Assembly (NCBI GenBank): GCA_950097015.1
Contig: CATNEN010000038.1
Location: 3,765,001 to 3,829,000, forward strand
DNA length: 64,000 bases
Direction: 5' to 3'
DNA from: Macrostomum hystrix
Taxonomy: Eukaryota > Platyhelminthes > Macrostomidae
Below the pieces are notes generated by a model, which was not told the DNA's origin, searched no databases, and saw only the letters and a program-made list of their open reading frames with translations. This document shows, in pieces, positions 48,620 to 58,591 of the stretch (position 1 is the first letter of the stretch; every line of letters starts with the position of its first letter). Both the position numbers and the translations under genes were made by a program.

Positions 48620-49600
48620 CCTATGGCGTAGAAGCTGCAGCACTGAAAACAAAAGGAGACACCACTAGAGAGAGATAGAGAGAGCAGATAGAAGTAGAAA
48701 GTAGAATCCGCTTCGATGGACGCGTAAACACACACACGGAGAGCCGCGGCCCTGACGGAAGGCGCAAATGCGAGCCGACGCAGCTTCGAAATCAGCTCAG
48801 ACCTGGCCGGCACGCTATAGAAAAACAAGATGCTAAGGGCATTGACTTTTTAGTAGCTACGGATTGGGGGAAGAAATAAGCGGCCGGCTACCCGCCCGCT
48901 AAGCTGCGCAGTTTGCGTGCCGCCAAGCAACAAATGCTATCTGCATTTGCCCTAGCAACTACCGCGCTCTCTCTCTCCTCCTCCTCCTATCTGGCTCCCA
49001 CACTTTCGCTATCAACTTTCCAGGCTACCAAACATCTCGGCCCTATCGTTGCTTTCCTTTGGTGTCACTCCCACCATCTGCCTATTTGAGCACACTTGAA
49101 CAGGTATTTTAGTTTTCGGGTGTTTAACACACTTACTTCGTTCAAAGTGCACATAATTACTAGCCTTATTCTTGTATTTTTCAATACATATCGGGCAGTC
49201 CTTTGCCATCAGAAGTGCCACGGTCTTAATGGAACAGAGGCAAAACTATTCGCCTTAAACCGAGTTTTTATTGATACATACTACTAAACAGTAGTCTTTT
49301 CTGCGCTTATTGGAATCTGCATTCGAACCGAATTATCAGTGGAGCACAAAAACAATTAGATGATGAGTTAAGAATAGAGTTAAGAGCTAGTTTCTGCTTG
49401 TAGAGAGACCGCATTCTATAATTGGTTAGGACGCGTACACTCTAGCACGCAGCAGTGTACATTGGCCAACCCTTTTCTTTCTTCTCAGCTCAGATAAACT
49501 CGTTCAACCTACGAGCCTCAGCCGCATGCAGCCTGGGAAATTTCAGACACTTCACAGTGACAGAGCAACAACAGAAACACAGTGTGAGCACAGGTTTCTG
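48620..49600. other. intergenic region between the boule-like and GT31 genes
   Basis: The two genes diverge from this stretch, so it should hold both promoters. No repeat array was seen, and short frames lack motifs. Confidence 0.45.
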
Positions 49601-49602
49601 TC

Positions 49603-49610
49603 TATAAAAA
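49603..49610 (+). promoter_or_regulatory. TATA box of the GT31 gene
   Basis: TATAAAAA, followed at 49614 by a second TATAAAA, about 60 bp before the ATG at 49669. This allows a short leader. Confidence 0.45.
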
Positions 49611-49668
49611 TGCTATAAAACACACTTTCAAGACATTTAAGTCTGTTAAAGAAGTCTCACTTGCACCA

Positions 49669-51056
49669 ATGCTGTTCAGTATTCTACTTTCGTTGCTTGT
49701 GTTTGTCTCTGTCTTGCTAGACAAAAGTGACAGCCCTGAGGCAGCAGCAGCTCCAGCTGCAGCAGCGTCAGCAGCAGCAGCAGCAAATGCTGGGTCTTAT
49801 CGCTCTCGCTGCTGGAAGCATGGCTTCAGTCCAGTTCACTCAGAGCCAATAAACCACACTCCGGAGCCTTTCATTGCTGCCCCCGCTTGCCGGGGTCGCT
49901 TCTTTGTCGTGGCAATTGTCCATTCAGCTAGTGGCAACCGCGTCAAACGCGATATAATACGGCGCACCTGGGCCTCCGTCAGGAACATCGATGGTCGTCG
50001 TTTGGCCACCGTCTTCGTAGTCGGTAGGTCCGCTGTCCCCAATGAGAATCGACTGATTGATGCAGAAAGTGAAGAATTTGGCGACTTGGTTGTGGCCAAT
50101 TTTCTAGACAGCTACCGCAATCTCACCTATAAGAATCTCTACGGCGTCAAATGGGCTGCGGAGCACTGCTCGAAAGTTAGCTTTGTGCTCAAGGTAAGTC
50201 TAGCGCCAGTTAGATAAAGTTTTTTTTTACTTTTTTAACAATCCCACTGTACACCCTCCTCACTCCACATCCACCTCACTACACGCCAAACTCACTCCAC
50301 ACCCACCTCATTTAACATCCACCTCACTCCCACACCCACCTCACTCTGCAATACGCACCCACCTCACTCCTCACCCACCTCACTCCAAATCGATCTTAAT
50401 TATTTCCGAACCCCATCTCGGGGAGTGAGTGGCGGAGCGATAAACTTTCCGTCTCTCGCACCAAGATCCCAAACTGGAATCCAGTGTTAGGCCCCATTAA
50501 TTTGAGGCCCTGCCTGATATAGGAAATTGTAATGGTAATTCTCTGGCCATTGTTTTATTTCTCTTTTCCCCATCTCGAATCGCAGACCGACGATGACGTA
50601 GTTGTGAATCCGTTTCACCTGTTCGAGTTAATCTCCGATCGTCTTCTGAATGCGAAAAACCTTTTCTACTGCAAAACCGCCACAGAGACCCGCATATCGG
50701 GAAAGCAGTACAAATGGTATGTTAGACCCGAGGAGTGGCCAGCCAAGGAGTACCCGAAGCACTGCAAAGGTCTCGGCTACCTGTTCTCAGCCGACCTCCT
50801 GCCTGCGATTCACCAGTGCGCTAAATGGCGGCTGTACTTCTGGATCGACGACATCTTCGTGACCGGAGCGATCGGTCACGAGGCTCTGGGAGCGACGCTG
50901 CTGCACTGGTCTCCGGGCTGGGATTTCCGCTACCTGCATCCCAGAGTTATCGGCCCCGGAGTGGCCCAGGCTCTGTTATTAAATGCGTACGACAGTCAGC
51001 CAATGTCAGCGCTGGTTCTGAGGGCCTGGCAGGCGATGCTGCACTACAGTGCCTGA
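49669..51056 (+). CDS. beta-1,3-galactosyltransferase family (GT31) enzyme
   Basis: Golgi type II membrane glycosyltransferase that moves a sugar (probably Gal or GlcNAc from UDP) onto glycans in beta-1,3 linkage. Exons 49669-50193 and 50586-51056, phase 0, give 331 residues. Residues 1-17 (MLFSILLSLLVFVSVLL) are the signal anchor, followed by an Ala-rich stem. GT31 motifs appear in order: RDIIRRTWAS, FLDSYRNLTYKNL, FVLKTDDDVVVN (the DxD metal site, split exactly by the intron at LK|T), YPKHCKGLGY and WIDDIFVTG, where the usual EDV is DDI. The length is typical. The intron holds a degenerate CACTCCACACCCACCT cluster and a SINE head. A family A SINE lies in the 3' UTR, and AATAAA follows at 51516. 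The exact acceptor sugar cannot be told from sequence. Confidence 0.93.
50415..50525 (+). mobile_element. SINE family B head
   Basis: GAGTGAGTGGCGGAGCGATA (A-box-like) and CTGGAATCCAGTG (degenerate B box) within the GT31 gene intron. It ends abruptly about 60 bp before the acceptor. Confidence 0.65.
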
Positions 51057-51107
51057 CAGGCAGCCTGCAATGCGCTTCTCGTGTCCATCAAGCGTCAGAC
51101 TAGCGAC

Positions 51108-51310
51108 TCCGCCTGAACAATAATCTGTCCTTTAGCAAGACACTCAACTCTGCATCGCTTCAGTCCACCCAGCTGTTAAATGAGTACCAGCATCAGCTGG
51201 GGTAATTGAGGTTGGGCGTCCCCATCCAGTCCATGGACTGAACAGCCGTACGCAGCCTTTAGATGCACCGCGCAATAGCTGCAGGTGTGATCAATTGTTA
51301 ATTTGCTTCA
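51108..51310 (+). mobile_element. SINE family A, 5'-truncated
   Basis: Starts at TGTCCTTTAGCAAGACACTC and runs through CAGCATCAGCTGGGG and CCAGTCCATGGACTGAACAG to GCGCAATAGCTGCAG. It lies in the predicted 3' UTR of the GT31 gene. Confidence 0.88.
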
Positions 51311-51515
51311 GTGACTTCTCAAGTAGCCTATTTTATTCAAGTAGGATTGCTTAAGCTAACGACTTGTTTTCCTAGATAATGAATGTAGTTAATTACATAC
51401 TGTTAATGAGCTGTCCATGACCATTGCTGGCTCTGCATATAGATGCAGAGGCATATTTATCATCGCCTAAAGCAAACATTTACATTTCTGCTGTTTTCCG
51501 CATCAATATTTTCTC

Positions 51516-51521
51516 AATAAA
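51516..51521 (+). terminator. polyadenylation signal AATAAA, GT31 gene
   Basis: First canonical AATAAA downstream of the GT31 stop codon, 460 bp after it. Confidence 0.45.
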
Positions 51522-51534
51522 TGACACCGCTGAG

Positions 51535-52008
51535 TGAGGGGCGAGTGGGTCAGCGGCTAACGTCGCTGCCTCGCACTCTAAAGGACGCTAGTTCGATTTA
51601 CCCTTCAAGTCACGATTAATTTCGGGACTTGTTGGGGGCGGAGGTGCACCATATTTCGTGCAATCAAAGCTTGAAATAATAGCTTCGCTCCTACCTCTTG
51701 TGAGCCTGTTCTGCGTTGCGTGAGTTGTGTGCGTTGGCGCTGGGGCGTGAGACCTTGCGGGGGGGTGGCTGGGGGGCGGGTGTACACCGCCGCGCGCTTT
51801 CTGGACTTCCGTCAGCGCGATTGGATATGTGTAGACACTCATCACCCGGCCCCCCCCGGCTGGTCTGTGCTGCTGTGTGTGGTGCCTGCTCAGGGGAGGC
51901 GGCGCGATGGGCGCAAAAGCGCCTAGTTCGCCGGTCTGGGGGCGTGCCGCTCCGTCGCTTGTGCGACAAGTGCCCCGGGCCCCCCCTGCAAAATAGATAG
52001 ATAGATAG
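51535..52008 (+). mobile_element. SINE family C with (GATA)n tail
   Basis: tRNA-like head (GGCGAGTGGGTCAGCGGCTA and GCTAGTTCGATTTACCC). The long GC-rich body shares only the general order of family B (GCCTGCTCAGGGGAGGCGGC compares with TGTGCTCAGGAGTCAGCG). It ends AAAATAGATAGATAGATAG. At about 470 bp it looks complete. Frames through it on both strands are not genes. Confidence 0.7.
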
Positions 52009-52280
52009 AGACCGCTGAGTAAGAGCTTATAAGCCTGAGTTCGCATTTTAGTCATCACAACTCAAAGCTGTTTTGGTCTACTGCTTAATTGGCTTCAGTC
52101 ACAGTCGATCAAACGGCTGCCTATTAAAGTTTAGTCTCCGTAACTGCAGTTTTGTAACAGTGTCCCTATCAAACTAATTGCGAAGGCCGCACTGAATCCA
52201 TTTTGGAACTGACAGAATCCATGGATTCACATCCGCTTTGGCTCAAAACGGTCCTCAGTTGTGCCTTTGCGAATATCTTT

Positions 52281-52290
52281 TATATATAAA
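52281..52290 (+). promoter_or_regulatory. TATA box of small secreted peptide gene
   Basis: TATATATAAA about 75 bp upstream of the ATG at 52363. A TTTTTTGGCTTTAG acceptor-like site 13 bp before the ATG could be a 5' UTR or spliced-leader acceptor. Confidence 0.5.
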
Positions 52291-52362
52291 CAATTTAAAA
52301 TTAAATTCCCAAAACTTTACGCTTGAGCTGAAACATTTTTTGGCTTTAGAACTCAAAAAACC

Positions 52363-53562
52363 ATGACTAGACTGTCGGCATTGCTAATTTTGCTCTGCGC
52401 ATTCGCATTTCTGCTACAGGTGAGCTGCACTTTTGTCTCTCCCTTATATTCTAAATCGAATGTGAACGTCAGTAGTTCATATTTTTATTCTGCTATCTCG
52501 AAAAATGCTGCCAATTCCATCGTAGTAACTCCGCTAACTCCTAAGCACTACTTCTATCTCCCTCACATCCTATCTCCCTCACTCCACCCCATCTCCCCAC
52601 TATACCCCGTCTCCCCCACTCTACCCTATCTCCCTTACTCTACCTCATCTCCCTTACTCTACCCCATCTCCCTCACTCTACCCAATCTCCCTTACTCTAC
52701 CCCATCTCCCTTACTCTACCCAATCTCCCCACTATACCCCGTCTCCCCCACTCTACCCTATCTCCCTTACTCTACCTCATCTCCCTTACTCTACCCCATC
52801 TCCCTCACTCTACCCAATCTCCCTTACTCTACCCATCTCCCTTACTCTACCCCATCTCCCTTACTCTACCCCATCTCCCTTACTCTACCCAATCTCCCCA
52901 CTATACCCCGTCTCCCCCACTCTACCCTATCTCCCTTACTCTACCGCATCTCCCTTACTCTACCGCATCTCCCTTACTCTACCCCATCTCCCTTACTCTA
53001 CCCCATCTCCCTTACTCTACCCCATCTCCCTTACTCTACCCCATCTCCCTTACTCTACCCAATCTCCCCACTATACCCCGTCTCCCCCACTCTACCCTAT
53101 CTCCCTTACTCTACCGCATCTCTCTTACTCTACCGCATCTCCCTTACTCTACCCCATCTCCCTTACTCTACCCCATCTCCCTCACTCTACCCCATCTCCC
53201 TTACTCTACCCCATCTCCCCCACTCTACCCTATCTCCCTTACTCTACCTCATCTCCCTTACTCTACCCCATCTCCCTTACTCTACCCCATCTCCCTTACT
53301 CTACCCCATCTCCCTCACTCTACCCCATCTCCCTTACTCTACCCCATCTCCCCCACTCTACCCTATCTCCCTCACTCTACCCCATAGTCTCAAATACTTT
53401 ATTCCGCAGGCAGCAGCGAGACGTGAGCTTACTCAAGAAGCATTGCAGCGAGAAGTGCGAGTAGGTAGCAGGCACTGCGCTATCTCAAGTCAGGCCGTTG
53501 GCATTCACCGCTGCTTTGGAAAATGCAAGCAAATCAGAAGAGCAAAGTCAAACAAAAACTAA
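52363..53562 (+). CDS. small secreted cysteine-containing peptide
   Basis: Not recognised. Exon 1 (52363-52419) encodes MTRLSALLILLCAFAFLLQ, a typical signal peptide, and ends at CAG|GTGAGC. Exon 2 (53410-53562) begins after TTCCGCAG and encodes AAARRELTQEALQREVRVG, then a segment with three cysteines (HCAISSQAVGIHRCFGKCK) and a basic end. The spliced product is 69 residues, about 50 after signal removal. RR dibasic sites flank the Cys segment, so it could be a processed peptide. The 990-bp intron is filled by a 19-bp array that has no stops, so the unspliced transcript stays open for 399 codons. AATAAA at 53606 lies 44 bp after the stop. Confidence is high that it is a gene; function is unknown. 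Confidence 0.7.
   Translation: MTRLSALLILLCAFAFLLQVSCTFVSPLYSKSNVNVSSSYFYSAISKNAANSIVVTPLTPKHYFYLPHILSPSLHPISPLYPVSPTLPYLPYSTSSPLLYPISLTLPNLPYSTPSPLLYPISPLYPVSPTLPYLPYSTSSPLLYPISLTLPNLPYSTHLPYSTPSPLLYPISLTLPNLPTIPRLPHSTLSPLLYRISLTLPHLPYSTPSPLLYPISLTLPHLPYSTPSPLLYPISPLYPVSPTLPYLPYSTASLLLYRISLTLPHLPYSTPSPSLYPISLTLPHLPHSTLSPLLYLISLTLPHLPYSTPSPLLYPISLTLPHLPYSTPSPPLYPISLTLPHSLKYFIPQAAARRELTQEALQREVRVGSRHCAISSQAVGIHRCFGKCKQIRRAKSNKN
52555..53392. repeat. 19-bp minisatellite in the secreted-peptide intron
   Basis: About 44 copies of CCCTTACTCTACCCCATCT. Variant units (CCACTATACCCCGTCTCCC) recur every few hundred bases, a sign of higher-order duplication. Confidence 0.96.
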
Positions 53563-53614
53563 GTAAAGTAAAAGTAAAGTAAAACTAACTGACTTAAGAA
53601 ATAATAATAAATTA

Positions 53615-54520
53615 CATCTAAGCTGATAGTTGGGCCAGCCATTGCGCTCTGAATCTAGAAACAGGAGAGATAGCTCACCTTCAAACGTCCATATCAAACG
53701 GAGCAGTATCTGAAAATACACTAAGCATAAGCACATTAATGGAAATTCTGGTGCTTTATTGGGCGAAAAACACGGATAACTTCAGTACCGGGCAAGATAT
53801 ATTCAAAATTTTAGTCTTATTAGAAAGCTGAATAAATTCTAATTTTAGCTAAAGCTTGTGCATGCACCTGTTTTACCTATTTAGCTACAGGCTAAGCTAA
53901 TATAAATAAATAATGCAGTTGGGATTAGTAAGTAATAAACAATAAGTAATACTCGTATAAACATTTTTATTATGAAACAGTAGCAGGTTGTAACCTGTTT
54001 TACCTCTTGTAAATAGAGGTAGCCAATGTTTCTTCTAGAAGATTGTCTTTGTATTAATTTGCGTTGAGATATGAGTAGTGTCAGTGAATACAAAGCTCAC
54101 TGGCCCACAAAAGCCAAGTCTACAAAAGCGGCCCTGCCCAAAGGCGAGCAAAAGCAAGCGACAATGCTGTTGCCCCCATAGTAACAAGCAGCAGCCGCAA
54201 CTCTATACTCCCCATGTACATTTCATTGCTTTAAAAGCATTACAAGAGGGCTAGGAGTGAGAATCTGAACGAACCCCTCTCTCAGCTCCACCCCTCGCCT
54301 CTCCCTTCGCTTCGCTGAAAGCTGAAAGACACCCCACCCCACTGAGCACACCCGCCTCAGCTCACAAAACTGACAGGCAGGCAATGGCAGGCCCGGGTTT
54401 CATACACTGGGTTGACCTCTCTCTATCCCGGGCTCATGAACACCCACCCCACCTCCATTCGTCCATTTGCACCCGCCACCCCACTTGGGCCAAACAAGAC
54501 ATGCGCTAAAAATAGAACAG
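53615..54520. other. intergenic, no gene recognised
   Basis: AT-rich at first, then pyrimidine-rich. A TATAAAG at 54527 is a candidate TATA box for the next gene. Confidence 0.45.
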
Positions 54521-54703
54521 GACTATTATAAAGCTAAACCGTGAAAAAGACTTTGCTAAGCTGCGTAAAGTGTGTATTATATTATTAATAACATAGACAC
54601 CCCAATGACTGCGTGATAAGCCCTCGGCTAAACTGTACCAGGTCCGTTTTTTTTTCAAACAAAATTTGCTTCATCGTCAAATAGACTCGATAGCAACGAA
54701 AAA

Positions 54704-56769
54704 ATGGCCACTGGGGCTTCGGCCGGCTTGCAAAAGGCAAAGCACTATCAGTACGAGTATCAGCAGCAGCAGCCGCCACCGCGTCAGTCCATCCGTAGAG
54801 GCGGCTATCAGACTCAGAGGTACCCGTCGAATCGTCGATTGCAGTCAACGAAGAGGCGGCAAGAAGAAGAGGCATCGGAAGCGGAGGCGGGCTGCGCCGA
54901 ATGCGAGGAGTTCGTCAGACAGCACGGCGCCTGCATGTCAAACAGCTGCAAGCTGCTGAGCTTCATCTACCTGTTCATTCTATCTAGCCTGATCTGTCTC
55001 TATCTGGCCAGACAGTCTCACAATATGGCGCTGGACTCTGCGCCACTGGATGCTGCAACTATGCCTAGCAACCCTTTGCAATGCTTCGAGTTTGCTCAAC
55101 CATTGGAACAGGCGCCTGACGCCAAGGCTTTGTGCGAGTCTTCTTTTAATGCCGATAATTATCCGAAGCAAGCTGGTACAGAGATTCGATTTAACAGGAT
55201 GCTGCGACTGCGCCATATTGACAATGCCCTACTACTAACATACGGTAGCTATCCCACTGAAAGCCAACACGAAAGTGTCCTAGTTGTGCAGCTACCAACC
55301 AACAGCACTCACTTTGGTGACGCTAAGATTAACAATCACTCATCAAACAATGACAAGAACAAAGACTGCGGCATCAGTGCCGGCTATGAAGTGTTCAAAC
55401 TAATCAACGGAGATAGTGCTACTAGATGCAGAAATTTCACAGCAATTCAATTAGCAGATGGGGGCTGCCCCCTGACCTATTTTATGTTCAGCGCTCTGCA
55501 GCTCCGACTGCGACTGGCACATCGCCTGCTGCGCCTGGCTGACTCCGTGGACACTGTCCCACTACAAGACGGTGTCCAGCTTCGACTGCTCCTGTCCCCT
55601 GCCATCCAGCTGGATGACTTCGGCGTGGACAGATTCGGTCAGGTCAAGCTGCTCAACCCGGCTCGACTCCGATTGGTTGCGGAAAACTGGCGCGACCTGG
55701 AGACCGAGGATCTGCGAAACGGTGAGACTGGAGATGGGGTCAGCGGACACCTCTGTAGGATTGGATACTGGTGATGGGGTCAGCGGACACCTCTATAGGA
55801 TTGGAGACTGGAGATGGAGTCAGCGGACACCTCTGTAGGATTGGAGACTAGAGATGGGGTCAGCGGACACCTCTGTAGATTGGACAGTATGGCATGGCCT
55901 GGCCAACTTTGACTTTGACCCCAAACTAGAGGTCAGAGGAGACTTCTTATTCCAATTGAGTGCAATAGTGCAAACAAATAATGACCCGATGCGCGTGGCC
56001 TAAATGACTGAAAAGCTTATCAGTTAGGATTTTGATAAAACTTAAAGTTCGGATTCAAAACGCCTTGATTTACTCATCCTCGCTATACTAATTTTTAGTA
56101 GTGCAGTTTGCATTCTTTTTTATAATTGTTACGGTTAAGGATTTCGATTATTAAAATAATTTTATGATTAAAAAAGATAATCCTAATGACCTGGGTCATC
56201 CTTTCCTAATGACGGGGGTCATCCCTCCCGAATGACGTGGGTCATCCCTGCCTTATGATCTGGGTCATCCCTTCCTATTGACCCGGGTCATTAAACTTTC
56301 ATCTGTCGCCATGACACTTACAGGCGACTGCCAGTGGCACAGTCACGCCAGTCACGCTGCAGTTGCCCAGCTGCTGCACGACGCCAACGACTACATCCCG
56401 GTCTCTGCGTGGGATGCCCTCGACACCAGCCGCTCATTGCCGCAGCCACCGCCGCCGCCTCCGCCAAATCTTCGCCGGTCTCTCCTTCGCGGCTGGCAAC
56501 AATGGCACCACGATCGTCAGCTGCCGCCGCCGCCGCCGCCTCCGCTGTCTCTGCCAACCTGGCCTCGGCTGTCTGACGCAGAACGCCGCGCCGAGCGTGA
56601 GCGCCTGATTCGCTCTGTTGAAGAGTCTCTACAGTCAGACGATGCGTACCTTCTGAAACTGTGGTGGGCCGTCTGCTTGATGACAGGCGGTTCCATCTGC
56701 TATGTACTGCTGAGTTACTGGCTGTGCTACAAGCTCGCCAGCTGCCTTGATAGTCTGTGCAACGGCTAA
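54704..56769 (+). CDS. two-pass membrane protein of unknown function
   Basis: Not recognised. Exons 54704-55721 and 56324-56769 (phase G|GC) give 487 residues. The N-terminal 80 residues are basic/Gln-rich, with an acidic stretch and Cys residues (CAECEEF, CMSNSC). TM1 is at about 84-102 (LLSFIYLFILSSLICLYLA). About 340 residues of probable luminal or extracellular domain follow, with several N-x-S/T sites (NSTHF, NFTAI) and Cys. Two poly-Pro runs of 7 come next (LPQPPPPPPPN and LPPPPPPPLS). TM2 is near the C-terminus (ICYVLLSYWLCYKLA). The overall plan is like tectonic-complex TMEM231 or other two-pass proteins, but I see no sequence match to support that. The intron holds two short arrays. 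ATTAAA at 56800 may be the polyadenylation signal. Confidence 0.8.
55725..55885. repeat. 40-bp tandem repeat in intron of the two-pass protein gene
   Basis: About four copies of a unit containing GGTCAGCGGACACCTCTGTA, starting immediately at the donor GTGAGACTGGAGATGGGGTC. Confidence 0.88.
56183..56292. repeat. short array of palindromic GACCTGGGTC units
   Basis: Five units of about 22 bp containing AATGACCTGGGTCATCC, near the 3' end of the same intron. Each unit can form a small hairpin. Confidence 0.85.
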
Positions 56770-56921
56770 TTAACTTGCCATCTTAAATGTTGTGCCAAAA
56801 TTAAACAAAGCATATTCTCGCCTCCTTTCCGTCTCAGTGGATCTAAGATTATGTCTAAAAAGAAATCTATGAGCAATACACTTTCACGTCAAAACTGTAC
56901 AATACTATTATTTTAATTCTT

Positions 56922-57106
56922 TTTGGAGATCAAGGTAGATCACAGGTTTGGAGACCAAGGTAGATCACAGGTCACAGGTTCTAAACCTGTGATCTACCTT
57001 GATCTCCAAACCTGTGATCTACCTTGATTTCTAAACCTGTGATCTACCTTGATCTCCAAACCTGTGATCTACCTTGATCTCCAAACCTGTGATCTACCTT
57101 GATTAG
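56922..57106. repeat. 25-bp array with an inverted turn (hairpin-forming)
   Basis: Two units of GGAGATCAAGGTAGATCACA orientation face about five units in reverse orientation (TGTGATCTACCTTGATCTCC). The turn is around 56980-56985. The arms could pair over about 50 bp. Confidence 0.9.
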
Positions 57107-57335
57107 TCCAATAGTTAGTCCTTACTAGTCCAATTGCTGAGAGCCATATAAAGCTATGGCTGTCAACTGATTAGATATGCGGGTTACCTACCTGGCTGTT
57201 AACAACCGAACAGTCGACAGGTTTACATAAGTTTCATTTCCGTTTTCCGCTTTGTAAATTAGCATTTATGAGGCATTTGTTGCATTGGAATAAAGATAAT
57301 TTTTAACTGAATTACCGAGAGTGACTTCGGCCACA

Positions 57336-58369
57336 ATGAAGCATGCAAAAGTGATCACTATGGTTCTGGCAGCTTTCATGCTGCTACTGGTAGCTGCAAG
57401 GCCTACCCGAGCTTTGCCAGGTAAGTTTATTCACTCTGAATGTCGCTCTGATTTTCACTCTAAATTTTTTCCTTAATGTCACTCTCAATGTCACTCATCA
57501 CTACTGAGTCTAACTGTCACTCTCAATGTCACTCTCAATGTCAATCTCAATGTCAATCTTAATATCACTCTCAATGTCACCCTCAATGTCACTCTCAATA
57601 TCAATCTCAGTGCCAATCTCAATATCACTCTCAATGTCAATCTTAGTGCCAATCTCAATGTCAATCTCAGTGCCAATCTCAATGTCACTCTCCATGTCAA
57701 TCTCAATGTAAATCTTAATATCACTCTCAATGTCACTTAATGTCAATCTCAGTGCCAATCTCAATGTCACCTTCAATGTCAATCTCAATGTCACTCTCAA
57801 TGTCACTCCCAATGTCAATCTCAGTGCCAATCTCAATATCACTCCCAATGTCAATCTCAGTGCCAATCTCAATATCACTCTCAATGTCAATCTCAGTGCC
57901 AATCTCAGTGCCAATCTCAATGTCACTCTCAATGTCACTCTCAATGTCACTCTCAATGTAAATCGCAGTGCCAATCTCAATGTCACTCTCAATGTCACTC
58001 TCAATGTCACTCCACATAACGAAATTGAGGACAATAGATTGTCCTGTCACCAATCTGTGCATTTTACTTTCAGCGGCCGATAGCGAGGACCCAGGAGACA
58101 TCCTGCCCGACCCCGCTGGCGACGCTGACGAAGTCAGCACCAACAACGACGTGGGCACTGGGGACTCTGGCCAGCCCGAGCCCGCCAAGAAGCCGTCGGT
58201 GAACCTGGCCGACCTGAAAGACATCTGGTCGGACCCTGCCATCCCGGAGATTCGATTCGACCGAGCCAAGCCGAAGTATTCCCCGGAGGCGCAGCTCAGG
58301 AACACCATGACGGCTGGGGGCTTTCGAAGGCCGAAGGTTCGATTCGGCGACTATTATATTGAAGGCTGA
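57336..58369 (+). CDS. small secreted acidic protein, possible peptide precursor
   Basis: Not recognised. Exon 1 (57336-57420) encodes a signal peptide (MVLAAFMLLLVAARPTRALP); exon 2 (58074-58369) joins as G|CG. The product is 126 residues. After the signal it is acidic (SEDPGDILPDPAGDADEVS), then Pro/Lys-containing. Two RF segments lie near the C-terminus: PEIRFDRAK and RRPKVRFGDYYIEG. VRF-G after a dibasic RR is reminiscent of RFamide peptide precursors, but the Gly is followed by Asp rather than a basic cleavage site, so amidation is doubtful. The intron is filled by a 12-bp array. AATAAA signals occur at 58490 and 58531. Confidence 0.72.
57480..58015. repeat. 12-bp minisatellite in the secreted acidic protein intron
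   Basis: About 44 copies of TCTCAATGTCAC/TCTCAGTGCCAA. The period is a multiple of 3, so several frames stay open on both strands (for example SLSMSLSMS, DIESDIEIGTEID); these are artefacts. Confidence 0.96.
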
Positions 58370-58489
58370 GACGCGCGGATTGGTCGGCCAGTCCGCACGA
58401 GTCTTGTGGTTTTGTGCACACACTGGAATTTAATTAAGCTAGTTTTGAATGCAATTGCCATGAAATTGTTAACAAAATACTGCCGAAAC

Positions 58490-58495
58490 AATAAA
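58490..58495 (+). terminator. polyadenylation signal AATAAA
   Basis: 120 bp after the stop codon at 58369. A second AATAAA starts at 58531. Confidence 0.5.
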
Positions 58496-58591
58496 CTAAT
58501 GCAACCGTTCGTGCCAATTCAGCTTGTGAGAATAAAATCAGATAACCTGTTCGCTCTTTTTGATTTAAACAGAAATGGGCTAAGAAATCAG

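Noticed and set aside
49012-49221. Minus-strand frame with CPIC resembling a RING start
   Set aside because: Only one Cys pair, no further zinc ligands in order, no splice or start support.
51588-52058. Overlapping frames on both strands in the GC-rich block
   Set aside because: GC-rich SINE body with few chance stops; tRNA-like head and GATA tail show its origin.
57490-58308. Overlapping open frames on both strands across the 12-bp array
   Set aside because: Artefacts of a 12-bp period; the gene there is explained by two exons and an intron.
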